A stretch of DNA of 64,000 bases from Grimontia indica (GTDB lineage: Bacteria > Pseudomonadota > Gammaproteobacteria > Enterobacterales > Vibrionaceae): assembly GCF_000333895.2 (NCBI RefSeq), contig NZ_ANFM02000033.1:1-64000 (forward strand), written 5' to 3'. The position numbers were made by a program, and so were the translations under genes. The notes beneath the pieces are model-generated. The model saw nothing but the letters and a program-made list of their open reading frames with translations. It was not told where the DNA came from and did not search any database. This document shows positions 56,544 through 62,879 of this stretch, one piece after another (positions within the stretch are counted from its first letter, which is position 1; each line of letters starts with the position of its first letter).

Positions 56544-57098
56544 ATGGACGGTTTGGATACCCAACGTCGTCGCCTAATACTGGGCGGTGCGGCGTGTTTA
56601 GTGGCGGCAGCCTTACCTCAAACGGCGCTCGCTCTGCCGTTGGCAGTCGGTAAACCACGAAATATAGACATGTTGAGCATTAATACCGGTGAACATGCTG
56701 ATGTTTGCTATTTCAACGGTAAGCAGTATGTAGACAAAGAATTGGCTGTGCTGAACCAGCTATGCCGTGATCACAGACGTAATGTTTCTACCGAGATGGA
56801 TCCGAAACTCTACGATCAACTTGCGGCGATTTATGACCTTGTCGATGCCAGAAACCCAATCACTATGGTGTCGGGTTATCGTTCACCAGCGACCAATGAA
56901 ATGCTGCGTAAAAATGGCGGTGGTCAGGCTAAGAAGAGTTACCACACCACGGGACAGGCTATCGACTTCTTCATTGAAGATGTATCTTTGTCTAAATTAC
57001 GCAAAGCCGCGTTGGAGCTTCAGGCTGGTGGCGTTGGTTATTATCCGCGTAGCGGCTTCATTCATATTGATACTGGGCCGGTTCGCAGCTGGTCTTAA
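56544..57098 (+). CDS. ycbK: YcbK/DUF882 Tat-exported peptidase M15-like protein
   Basis: The 184-residue protein starts MDGLDTQRRRLILGGAACLVAAALPQTALA, a Tat signal peptide like that of E. coli YcbK. The mature part is a DUF882 domain related to M15 D,D-carboxypeptidases: VSGYRSPATNEML, KKSYHTTGQAIDFFIE with His and Asp zinc ligands, and GGVGYYPRSGFIHIDTGPVRSW. It probably acts on peptidoglycan in the periplasm. The ATG at 56544 fits the E. coli start but has no well-placed ribosome binding site. In E. coli, ycbL follows; here the olsF pair lies between. Confidence 0.9.
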   Translation: MDGLDTQRRRLILGGAACLVAAALPQTALALPLAVGKPRNIDMLSINTGEHADVCYFNGKQYVDKELAVLNQLCRDHRRNVSTEMDPKLYDQLAAIYDLVDARNPITMVSGYRSPATNEMLRKNGGGQAKKSYHTTGQAIDFFIEDVSLSKLRKAALELQAGGVGYYPRSGFIHIDTGPVRSWS

Positions 57099-57111
57099 CT
57101 ATCGAAGATTT

Positions 57112-57136
57112 AAAAAGGCGCCTCGGCGCCTTTTTC
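57112..57136. terminator. Bidirectional terminator ycbK / olsF
   Basis: AAAAAGGCGCC pairs perfectly with GGCGCCTTTTT around a very short loop; with a few pairs opened it serves both convergent genes. Confidence 0.8.
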
Positions 57137-57141
57137 AGTTC

Positions 57142-58878
57142 TTAAACCAGTTCGATTTCTCTCAGGTGCGGGGAGATGTACCTCTGACGTTTCTTCTCCT
57201 TCAGCTTGGTCATATCCACCATCACTAAGCCATCAATGCAGTCGGCAAAGTCCGGGTCGATACTGAAATCCAGAAACTGTACGCCGCCCGGTTCGCAAAG
57301 CTCACTGTACTGTTTGTAGAGGGTGGGAATGCCCGTCCCCAGGTTATCGAGCAGCATTTTGAGTGTCTTCAGATCTTTCTGATAGTCATCGCCACAAAAA
57401 TGGACAAGCAGTTCATGTTCTTTCTGGCTGTCGATATTGAAAGGGCGCTTGGAACGCGCGATGGTCGCATGTGCACCAAAGTAGGTGCTGTAGAAGAAAA
57501 TCAGTAACTCCTTCGCGGCCTGTGGCATGGCATTGCTGATGGTGACCGGGCCAAAGAGATAGCGGTAATGAGGGTGCTTCGCCAGAAATGCACCAATTCC
57601 CAACCAGAGGTAATCCAGACTGCGCTTGCCCCAGTATTTAGGTTGCACAAAGCTTCTACCAAGCTCCAAACCTTTGTTCAGCACGTCTGTCATGCCATCT
57701 CCGTAGTCGAACAGGGTATGGGTATATACGGCCTTTAGCCCATGCTGCGCGATAACGGCTTGGGTATCACAGAAGCGATAAGCGCCGACAATGTCCATGG
57801 CTTTAGGGTCCCACAGCACCAAGTGGAAATAGTGCTGATCGTACTTGTCGATGTCTCGGCGTTGACCGGTACCTTCACCCACAGCGCGGAACGCCACTTC
57901 ACGCAAACGGCCAATTTCACGCATGACATGGGATTCGTCTTTGTACCGATAAAGGTAGATGGATTTTCCATCGGGTGTTTCGCCCAGTCGCTCGCTCTGT
58001 TCCAATTCTTTTGCCAGTTTCAATCTTGGCTCGGGGGAAGCGATAGCCGACTCGGTGGGGAATTCACCTGGCTTGCCTTTGGCGACGCTGTAAAGATGCT
58101 TTCGGAACAGCTTCACTCGCGTTTTTGGGGGAAGATTGGCGCTGGCATGATAGCTGGCAAACGGAATGGATTCGCCAATGGTCAGATTGATGGTGTTGTT
58201 TTCCTGCCCAAACATTTCATTGACCAACAGCAGGGTAGACAAGGGTTTGTAGACCATGGAAGCGCCATAAAACACTGCTGAGTTTCGACCATCAACATGA
58301 ATAGGTAATATCGGCGCTTTGGCTTTGGTTGCCATTTTCAGAAAACCATGATGCCAGGCTTTGTCCTTCACTCCGGTTGGGCTGAAACGAGAGACTTCGC
58401 CTGCGGGGAAAATAATCAGCGCGCCGTCATTTTCCAGCCATTCATCAATCTTGCGCAGATTCTCTTTTGGCGTTCTCCCAGACATGTTATTCACTGGCAG
58501 CAAACAGTTGTGCATTGGCTCAATCTGCATCAATAAGTTGTTAGCGACCGCTTTGACATCCGGCCGAATTTCACGAACCAGTTTTAGCAATGCGAGGCCG
58601 TCAAGCGAACCGATGGGATGGTTGGCGATAATCACGACGCGGCCAGTGGAAGGAATACGCTCTCGTTCGCGGTCGCTGGTGGCATAGCTGAAATGAAAAT
58701 AATCCAGCACCTGTTCGACGAACTCAAAGCCTCTCAGATAAGGGTATTTTTCCGCAAAGCTCTGAAACGCTTCCTCGTGAAGTAAGCGACGAAGTGTTGA
58801 GCTGACAGGGCGAGAAATCCAGCGCTTGTCAGCGATACTTGGGTAGTTCTTTGTAATGACGTCATCAATGCTAAACAT
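57142..58878 (-). CDS. olsF: Bifunctional ornithine-lipid synthase OlsF-like
   Basis: The 578-residue protein joins two acyltransferases. The N-terminal PlsC-like domain has NHPIGSLDG (His87, Asp93) and FPAGEVSRF (157-165) and would O-acylate the lyso-lipid. The C-terminal GNAT-like domain (about 300-560), with the OlsB-type segments EVAFRAVGEGTGQRRDIDKYD and GRSFVQPKYWGKRSLDYLWLGIGAF, would N-acylate ornithine. OlsF of Serratia makes ornithine lipids from ornithine alone, and the V. cholerae homologue is phosphate-controlled. AAAGGAAAG precedes the ATG. It lies 34 bases downstream of a metallophosphoesterase gene that has a Pho-box-like array upstream. Confidence 0.85.
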   Translation of the reverse strand: MFSIDDVITKNYPSIADKRWISRPVSSTLRRLLHEEAFQSFAEKYPYLRGFEFVEQVLDYFHFSYATSDRERERIPSTGRVVIIANHPIGSLDGLALLKLVREIRPDVKAVANNLLMQIEPMHNCLLPVNNMSGRTPKENLRKIDEWLENDGALIIFPAGEVSRFSPTGVKDKAWHHGFLKMATKAKAPILPIHVDGRNSAVFYGASMVYKPLSTLLLVNEMFGQENNTINLTIGESIPFASYHASANLPPKTRVKLFRKHLYSVAKGKPGEFPTESAIASPEPRLKLAKELEQSERLGETPDGKSIYLYRYKDESHVMREIGRLREVAFRAVGEGTGQRRDIDKYDQHYFHLVLWDPKAMDIVGAYRFCDTQAVIAQHGLKAVYTHTLFDYGDGMTDVLNKGLELGRSFVQPKYWGKRSLDYLWLGIGAFLAKHPHYRYLFGPVTISNAMPQAAKELLIFFYSTYFGAHATIARSKRPFNIDSQKEHELLVHFCGDDYQKDLKTLKMLLDNLGTGIPTLYKQYSELCEPGGVQFLDFSIDPDFADCIDGLVMVDMTKLKEKKRQRYISPHLREIELV

Positions 58879-58912
58879 ATCTTTCCTTTTGCCCCCGAGC
58901 GTTTTTCGCTCA

Positions 58913-59743
58913 TCAGGCTGCTTCTATGCTTTCTTTCTCTTCACGGAATCTATTCATTTCTGGGTCGACAAAGGCGTCAGTTTCCGCAAGTAATGTGGAT
59001 TTTTCAGTCCATCGGATAAGCTGAATGGTGCCATCGTGCTGTTCGAGCAAAGCGGTGCAGTTCTCAATCCAGTCGCCGTCGTTGAAGTAGAAGGTGCCTT
59101 CCAACCGCTTAATGTCCGGGTGATGAATGTGCCCACATACAATGGCGTCTGCACCACGCCGTCTTGCGAATTGGACTGCAGCATTTTCGAAACGCTGAAT
59201 GGCGACATTGGCGGAACTGACTTTTGACTTGATGTATGAGGCTAGAGACCAGTACTGGAATCCGGCTTTACGACGAAGCCTTGCCCACCATCTGTTCAGG
59301 AAAAGCAGGAAGTCGTAGCCGACATAGCCGGCGATTTCTGTCAATCGGCTGTGGCATACGGCGTTATCGAACTCATCGCCGTGCACGGCGACAATCCGTT
59401 TTCCGGTGACGGTTTCATGCTCGAAACGGGCACGTACTTCGATACGTCCAAAATCGAACTTGAGATAGTCCCGTACCGCAACGTCATGGTTTCCGGGAAT
59501 GTAGATGAGGCGTGTGCCATCGTGGGCACGTTTCAAGAGGAGAGAAAGCACCTGACTGTGGGATTCCGGCCAGTGGTGGCTGGACTTCATCGAGTAAAAA
59601 TCGACGATATCACCAACAAGTACGATGGTTTCTGCGGTATGTCGATTTAAAAAATCGAGCAGGTATTGCGCTTTACAATCCTTGTTTCCCAGGTGCAGAT
59701 CAGAAATCCACACAGTTCGCACAGAGATAGGGTTCATAGGCAT
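58913..59743 (-). CDS. LpxH-like calcineurin-type metallophosphoesterase
   Basis: The 276-residue protein has all metallophosphoesterase motifs: DLHLG (Asp15, His17), GDIVD (44-48), GNHD (84-87), VHGDEFD and CGHIHHPD. It resembles the UDP-2,3-diacylglucosamine diphosphatase (LpxH) branch, but the central part (YDFLLFLNRWWARLRRKAGFQYWSLASYIK) is that of the longer LpxH2-like group, so an additional lipid-linked or phosphate-scavenging substrate is more likely than lipid A synthesis. Starts at 59743 or 59737 are possible; neither has a strong ribosome binding site. It precedes olsF in an apparent operon controlled by phosphate (inference). Confidence 0.82.
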   Translation of the reverse strand: MPMNPISVRTVWISDLHLGNKDCKAQYLLDFLNRHTAETIVLVGDIVDFYSMKSSHHWPESHSQVLSLLLKRAHDGTRLIYIPGNHDVAVRDYLKFDFGRIEVRARFEHETVTGKRIVAVHGDEFDNAVCHSRLTEIAGYVGYDFLLFLNRWWARLRRKAGFQYWSLASYIKSKVSSANVAIQRFENAAVQFARRRGADAIVCGHIHHPDIKRLEGTFYFNDGDWIENCTALLEQHDGTIQLIRWTEKSTLLAETDAFVDPEMNRFREEKESIEAA

Positions 59744-59807
59744 CCATTTGATGTTCAAAACGAATCAACTGTCGATGCTCAATGTAGTGCGTTTACATGA
59801 AGGCGAG

Positions 59808-59858
59808 TTGTCAAAGGGGTGACATACTGGTGTCAGACTGTTTGCAAGTTGATGACAA
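59808..59858 (-). promoter_or_regulatory. Pho-box-like array upstream of the phosphoesterase-olsF operon
   Basis: On the minus strand five heptamers occur at exact 11-base steps: TTGTCAT (59858-59852), TTGCAAA, CTGACAC, ATGTCAC and TTGACAA (59814-59808). The PhoB consensus is CTGTCAT/C repeated every 11 bases with 4-base spacers; three units match six of seven. The last unit also looks like a -35 (TTGACA), with TGTAAA 11 bases later as a possible -10. It lies about 65-115 bases before the start. Confidence 0.6.
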
Positions 59859-60016
59859 AATCAGCAGCATTCTTTCCAATTCCTTGATCATATTGAACTT
59901 CATTGAAATGTGATTGGCGCGCGTAAATGCGCCCCTCTAAAGGAACGGTTCTCGTTAAAATGAGAACGCGGGCGTGATATGCTTTCGCTGATTTTTGCAT
60001 TTATACGGATTTTCTT

Positions 60017-60670
60017 ATGGCTTTGAAGTACGAAATCGTTCCTGTTACGGGGTTTCAGCAAAACTGTTCCATCATCTGGTGTGATAAAACCAACGAAGCG
60101 GCGCTGGTTGACCCAGGTGGTGACGTGTCCAAACTGGTGGCAAAGGTTAACGAGCTCGGTGTGAACGTGGTTAAAGTGCTTCTGACTCATGGCCATTTGG
60201 ATCATGTTGGTGGAACTGAAGAAGTCCGTGCGGCTTACAACGTGCCTGTGATTGGCCCAGAAAAGCAAGATGCGTTCTGGCTGCAGGCGCTGCCAGCGCA
60301 AAGCGAAATGTTTGGTTTTGCGCGGACTGAAGCGTTTGACCCAGACCAATGGCTGGAAGACGGCGATGAAGTGACACTGGGTGAAAGCGCACTGAAAGTG
60401 ATTCACACGCCAGGTCATACGCCTGGTCACGTTGTGCTTTTCAGTGAAGAAGATCGTATGGCGTGGGTCGGTGATGTTCTGTTCAATGGCAGCATTGGCC
60501 GTACTGACTTCCCTAAAGGGGACCATGCAACCTTGATCAGTTCAATCAAGGACAAGCTGTTCCCGCTGGGCAATGACATCACTTTCGTGCCGGGTCATGG
60601 TCCTACATCAACGTTCGGTATTGAGCGTCAGCAAAACCCGTATGTCGCGGACAACATGCCGATCTGGTAA
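60017..60670 (+). CDS. ycbL: YcbL metallo-beta-lactamase-fold hydrolase (type II glyoxalase-like)
   Basis: The 217-residue protein has the metal site THGHLDH (73-79 region), HTPGHTPGH, GDVLFNGSIGRTDFP and PGHGPTSTFG. It is close to YcbL of enterobacteria, which has glyoxalase II activity on S-lactoylglutathione. It is cytoplasmic, with no signal peptide. The ATG lies in a leader containing an inverted repeat, GTTCTC (59948-59953) with GAGAAC (59962-59967). It converges on the DUF2982 gene with only four bases between the stops. Confidence 0.92.
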   Translation: MALKYEIVPVTGFQQNCSIIWCDKTNEAALVDPGGDVSKLVAKVNELGVNVVKVLLTHGHLDHVGGTEEVRAAYNVPVIGPEKQDAFWLQALPAQSEMFGFARTEAFDPDQWLEDGDEVTLGESALKVIHTPGHTPGHVVLFSEEDRMAWVGDVLFNGSIGRTDFPKGDHATLISSIKDKLFPLGNDITFVPGHGPTSTFGIERQQNPYVADNMPIW

Positions 60671-60674
60671 GAAA

Positions 60675-61364
60675 CTACTCTTCTGCGGGTGTTCTGCCCG
60701 CAGAAGCCAAATACTGTCTCGTTAGCCCCACAAAATCTTCTAGCGGCCTGTCCAACAGATCTTCACTGACAAACACGTCATACCCCAGTAACTCTCGGGT
60801 GTACTTCATTCTGTTCGCCAACATCGCCACCAGACCTTTGTAAACCTTACCACTGGCCGATGTGTAAGGCGTGTCGTCAAACATCATGTCTTCGAGTTTG
60901 CTGCTCATCGGTTCTTCGGCGCGTCGGTAGGCGCTAAGCAAGAGCCCGCGCTGCTCCATGATGATTTGGCCTGCAAGACGATAACTGATGCCTTCAAGGA
61001 ACGGTTCATAGTCTTTGAGCCTCACACCGAACCAAGGCAAAGACTGGTGCCAGCCTTCATGGGAAACGGAAGGAATGCCAATTTGATAGATATTGCGCCA
61101 TTTAAGGCTCCAGCCCCCTTTAGGCGTATGGTGCTGAATGTGCATGTCAGACAGTGAAAAGGAGAGGCGTTGCTGGTCGATCACATAGCCAATATATACA
61201 CCCAGTGATCCGAGAAGGCAGAGCCCAATCAGAGCGGGAACAGGTTTCACCTGCGGGTTGAGCAAAATAAATGTCACCACCACCATGGCCAAAATCAACA
61301 CGGCGATACGGAAATATTTGCCTATCTGCTGGTGGGGAGGATAAATCAGCAATCGTTTACTCAC
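60675..61364 (-). CDS. DUF2982 membrane protein
   Basis: The 229-residue protein has two N-terminal membrane helices (about 19-37 and 43-62) and a soluble C-terminal part of about 165 residues (LSFSLSDMHIQHHTPKGGWSLKWRNIYQIGIP), as in the DUF2982 family of vibrios. Function unknown. The start is GTG at 61364 with GGAAAG ten bases upstream. Its last codons contain a 10-bp perfect inverted repeat (60680-60706) that may end transcription of the convergent ycbL. Confidence 0.75.
   Translation of the reverse strand: MSKRLLIYPPHQQIGKYFRIAVLILAMVVVTFILLNPQVKPVPALIGLCLLGSLGVYIGYVIDQQRLSFSLSDMHIQHHTPKGGWSLKWRNIYQIGIPSVSHEGWHQSLPWFGVRLKDYEPFLEGISYRLAGQIIMEQRGLLLSAYRRAEEPMSSKLEDMMFDDTPYTSASGKVYKGLVAMLANRMKYTRELLGYDVFVSEDLLDRPLEDFVGLTRQYLASAGRTPAEE
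60680..60706. terminator. Hairpin overlapping the DUF2982 3' end
   Basis: CTTCTGCGGG (60680-60689) pairs perfectly with CCCGCAGAAG (60697-60706) around seven bases. It starts ten bases past the ycbL stop and encodes the last codons of the opposite gene. No T run follows, so it may act as a transcription block or 3'-end stabiliser. Confidence 0.45.
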
Positions 61365-61692
61365 TGGGTTGGTACTTTCCTTGTATTACTTCTCTAAAGC
61401 TTAGTTCGATCACCGAATACTATCGGTCGAATTCCAAACAAAATAAAGTGTAGTTTCCGACACTTGGCTCAACTTTCATTCTCAGTCGTCGTTAGTGCTA
61501 CAAAACGCGGGGGATTTTTGATATAAAACGCGCTTTGTTTTTAACTCTGCTTGATACCGAAGCGGTGATAAAAGGCTGGTTTAGGGAAGTAAAACAAGGC
61601 TTTTGCCTTCCCAAACGGGCTTTTGGAACGAGTATTCGCTTTCGAAGACTGTCGGTAAATTTCAATGCAGTACGTCGGAGTAGGACGATTTA
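61365..61692 (+). promoter_or_regulatory. Promoter and structured leader of the Lys/Ala-rich gene
   Basis: In this 328-base region TATAAA (61522-61527) is a plausible -10. Downstream, GCTGGTTTAGGGAAG (61575-61589) folds back on CTTCCCAAACGGGC (61607-61620) with 13 pairs, one mismatch and one bulge; a smaller hairpin, AAGGC/GCCTT (61596-61609), competes with it. No small reading frame is evident. Confidence 0.5.
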
Positions 61693-62070
61693 ATGAAGAT
61701 CTCTCACAAACGTAAAGTTCAACTTAAGCTTCAGAAACACATCAAAGCAGCAAAATCTGCATCAGCAGTTGTTGCGAAGAAAGAAGCGCCAGTAAAAGCG
61801 GTTAAAGCTGAAAAGCCGGCAGTTGAGCAAAAAACTGAAGCACCAGCAAAAGTGGTTGCAGACGTTTCACTGACCCCAAAACAACAGCAAGTGTTGGACA
61901 TCGTTCGTCAGAACGCAGAAGGTATCAACCCTAAAGGTATCGGTCTGGCAGCAGGTCAGGAAGATTCTAAAGCGGCATCTTGGGCGACAGGCGCGCTGAA
62001 GAAGCTGGCTGAAGAAGGTGTTGTAGAGCGTATCCAATCTGGTAACAAAGTACTGTACAAAGCACTTTAA
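61693..62070 (+). CDS. Lys/Ala-rich protein with winged-helix-like C-terminal domain
   Basis: The 125-residue protein has a basic N-terminus (MKISHKRKVQLKLQKHIKAAK) and a low-complexity Lys/Ala/Pro tail (about 20-58, with repeated A-x-K), like histone H1-type tails. A compact C-terminal domain (LTPKQQQVLDIVRQNAEGINPKGIGLAAGQ, ALKKLAEEGVVERIQSGNKVLYKAL) has the pattern of a winged helix with a beta wing. It is predicted to bind nucleic acid, perhaps as a nucleoid-associated protein or regulator. I do not recognise a named family. TAGGA precedes the ATG, and a strong terminator follows. Confidence 0.8.
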   Translation: MKISHKRKVQLKLQKHIKAAKSASAVVAKKEAPVKAVKAEKPAVEQKTEAPAKVVADVSLTPKQQQVLDIVRQNAEGINPKGIGLAAGQEDSKAASWATGALKKLAEEGVVERIQSGNKVLYKAL

Positions 62071-62095
62071 TCGCGCACAGATCGTTAGTTTGAAG

Positions 62096-62120
62096 AACCA
62101 GCCACCGGGCTGGTTTTTTT
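62096..62120 (+). terminator. Terminator of the Lys/Ala-rich gene
   Basis: AACCAGCC (62096-62103) pairs with GGCTGGTT (62108-62115) around ACCG, followed by a run of T. Confidence 0.85.
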
Positions 62121-62400
62121 GTAGCCTCTTTTCGGTGGTTTTTAACTCGGTGTTAAAGCGCTGTAGATAAGATTGATGGTTTTTCTGGACAACATAAATT
62201 TATCGCTGATCAAGCCCAAAGTTCTTGTTTATTTGCGAGATTAATCTCGAAAAACACATATAGTGAGTGATAAGTTGAACATTAACCAAGCGACTTCTCT
62301 CTCGCTTTAAGGCATTAAAGAACAGCTTTTGAATCGTCAGTTTGGCACTTAAAAGCAATGGGCGAAATGAGAAGTAGTCGCTTGGAATATCTCAAGAATA
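62121..62400 (+). promoter_or_regulatory. Operator and promoter region of small unknown gene
   Basis: CGAGATTAATCTCG (62236-62249) is a perfect palindrome, and the dyad extends to 62232-62253 with one mismatched pair. TATAGT (62259-62264) follows as a -10 candidate, so a bound protein would sit in the -35 to -10 space. A candidate structured RNA at 62286-62385 lies downstream. The part 62121-62230 shows nothing clear. Confidence 0.5.
62286..62385 (+). ncRNA. Candidate structured RNA leader, three-way junction
   Basis: Three helices can form together. P1 is CCAAGCGACT (62286-62295) with AGTCGCTTGG (62376-62385), ten perfect pairs. P2 is CTTTAA (62305-62310) with TTAAAG (62315-62320) around GGCA. 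P3 is GCTTTT (62325-62330) with AAAAGC (62351-62356), extendable by two pairs. P1 closes 15 bases before the ATG at 62401. I do not recognise a known riboswitch class. It may be a regulatory leader or a small RNA. Confidence 0.5.
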
Positions 62401-62823
62401 ATGAAAGCAACGGGATTTGCTATGACGGGATATTTAGACAGTACAAATAAGCAAAACCAGCATGTCGTGAGCTTTGACTATACACAGTTTCTGTGTGAAT
62501 CCAGCCGCCAACATTGGACGTTTTTTGAAGCTCTTACAGCGCAATTGGGCCGATTTAAGAGAAAACAGATCGAAACATACGAAGGTTTTTTTCCAAGCGA
62601 GGCCTTCACCTTATCGGTGACACATTCTCTTTCATCGCTCTACAGCGACGTTTCTAACCTTGTCACACTGGTGGAAGAAGCGAAACGCCAGCACATTGAA
62701 ATGTTGAACATCTTTCTACCTTACGCACTCGATACTGCTGAGTTGGAGAAAATACGCCGGAAGACGGGCGCTCTCGTTACTCAACATGAAGGTGACAGAG
62801 ACTTTCTGCAGATCATGCTTTAA
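62401..62823 (+). CDS. Small hypothetical protein, predicted all-helical
   Basis: The 140-residue protein has no signal peptide or membrane helix. It looks amphipathic-helical (SFDYTQFLCESSRQHWTFFEALTAQLGRFKRKQIETYEGFF; VSNLVTLVEEAKRQHIEMLNIFLPYALDTAELEKIRRKTGAL). I recognise no family. The ATG at 62401 or the ATG at 62422 (MTGYLDSTN), with GGGA six bases upstream, could be the start. It is a single-gene unit with its own operator-like palindrome, structured leader and terminator, so it is probably real and regulated. Confidence 0.65.
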   Translation: MKATGFAMTGYLDSTNKQNQHVVSFDYTQFLCESSRQHWTFFEALTAQLGRFKRKQIETYEGFFPSEAFTLSVTHSLSSLYSDVSNLVTLVEEAKRQHIEMLNIFLPYALDTAELEKIRRKTGALVTQHEGDRDFLQIML

Positions 62824-62830
62824 CAATAAA

Positions 62831-62858
62831 CGCCACCGATTTGGGTGGCGCTTTTTTT
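62831..62858 (+). terminator. Terminator of the small hypothetical gene
   Basis: CGCCACC (62831-62837) pairs with GGTGGCG (62844-62850) around a six-base loop, followed by CTTTTTTT. Confidence 0.85.
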
Positions 62859-62879
62859 GTTGGGTACGACCAAATCCTG

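Noticed and set aside
62286-62385. c-di-GMP, TPP or purine riboswitch
   Set aside because: The junction sequences lack the conserved core motifs of those classes as I know them, so no class name was given.
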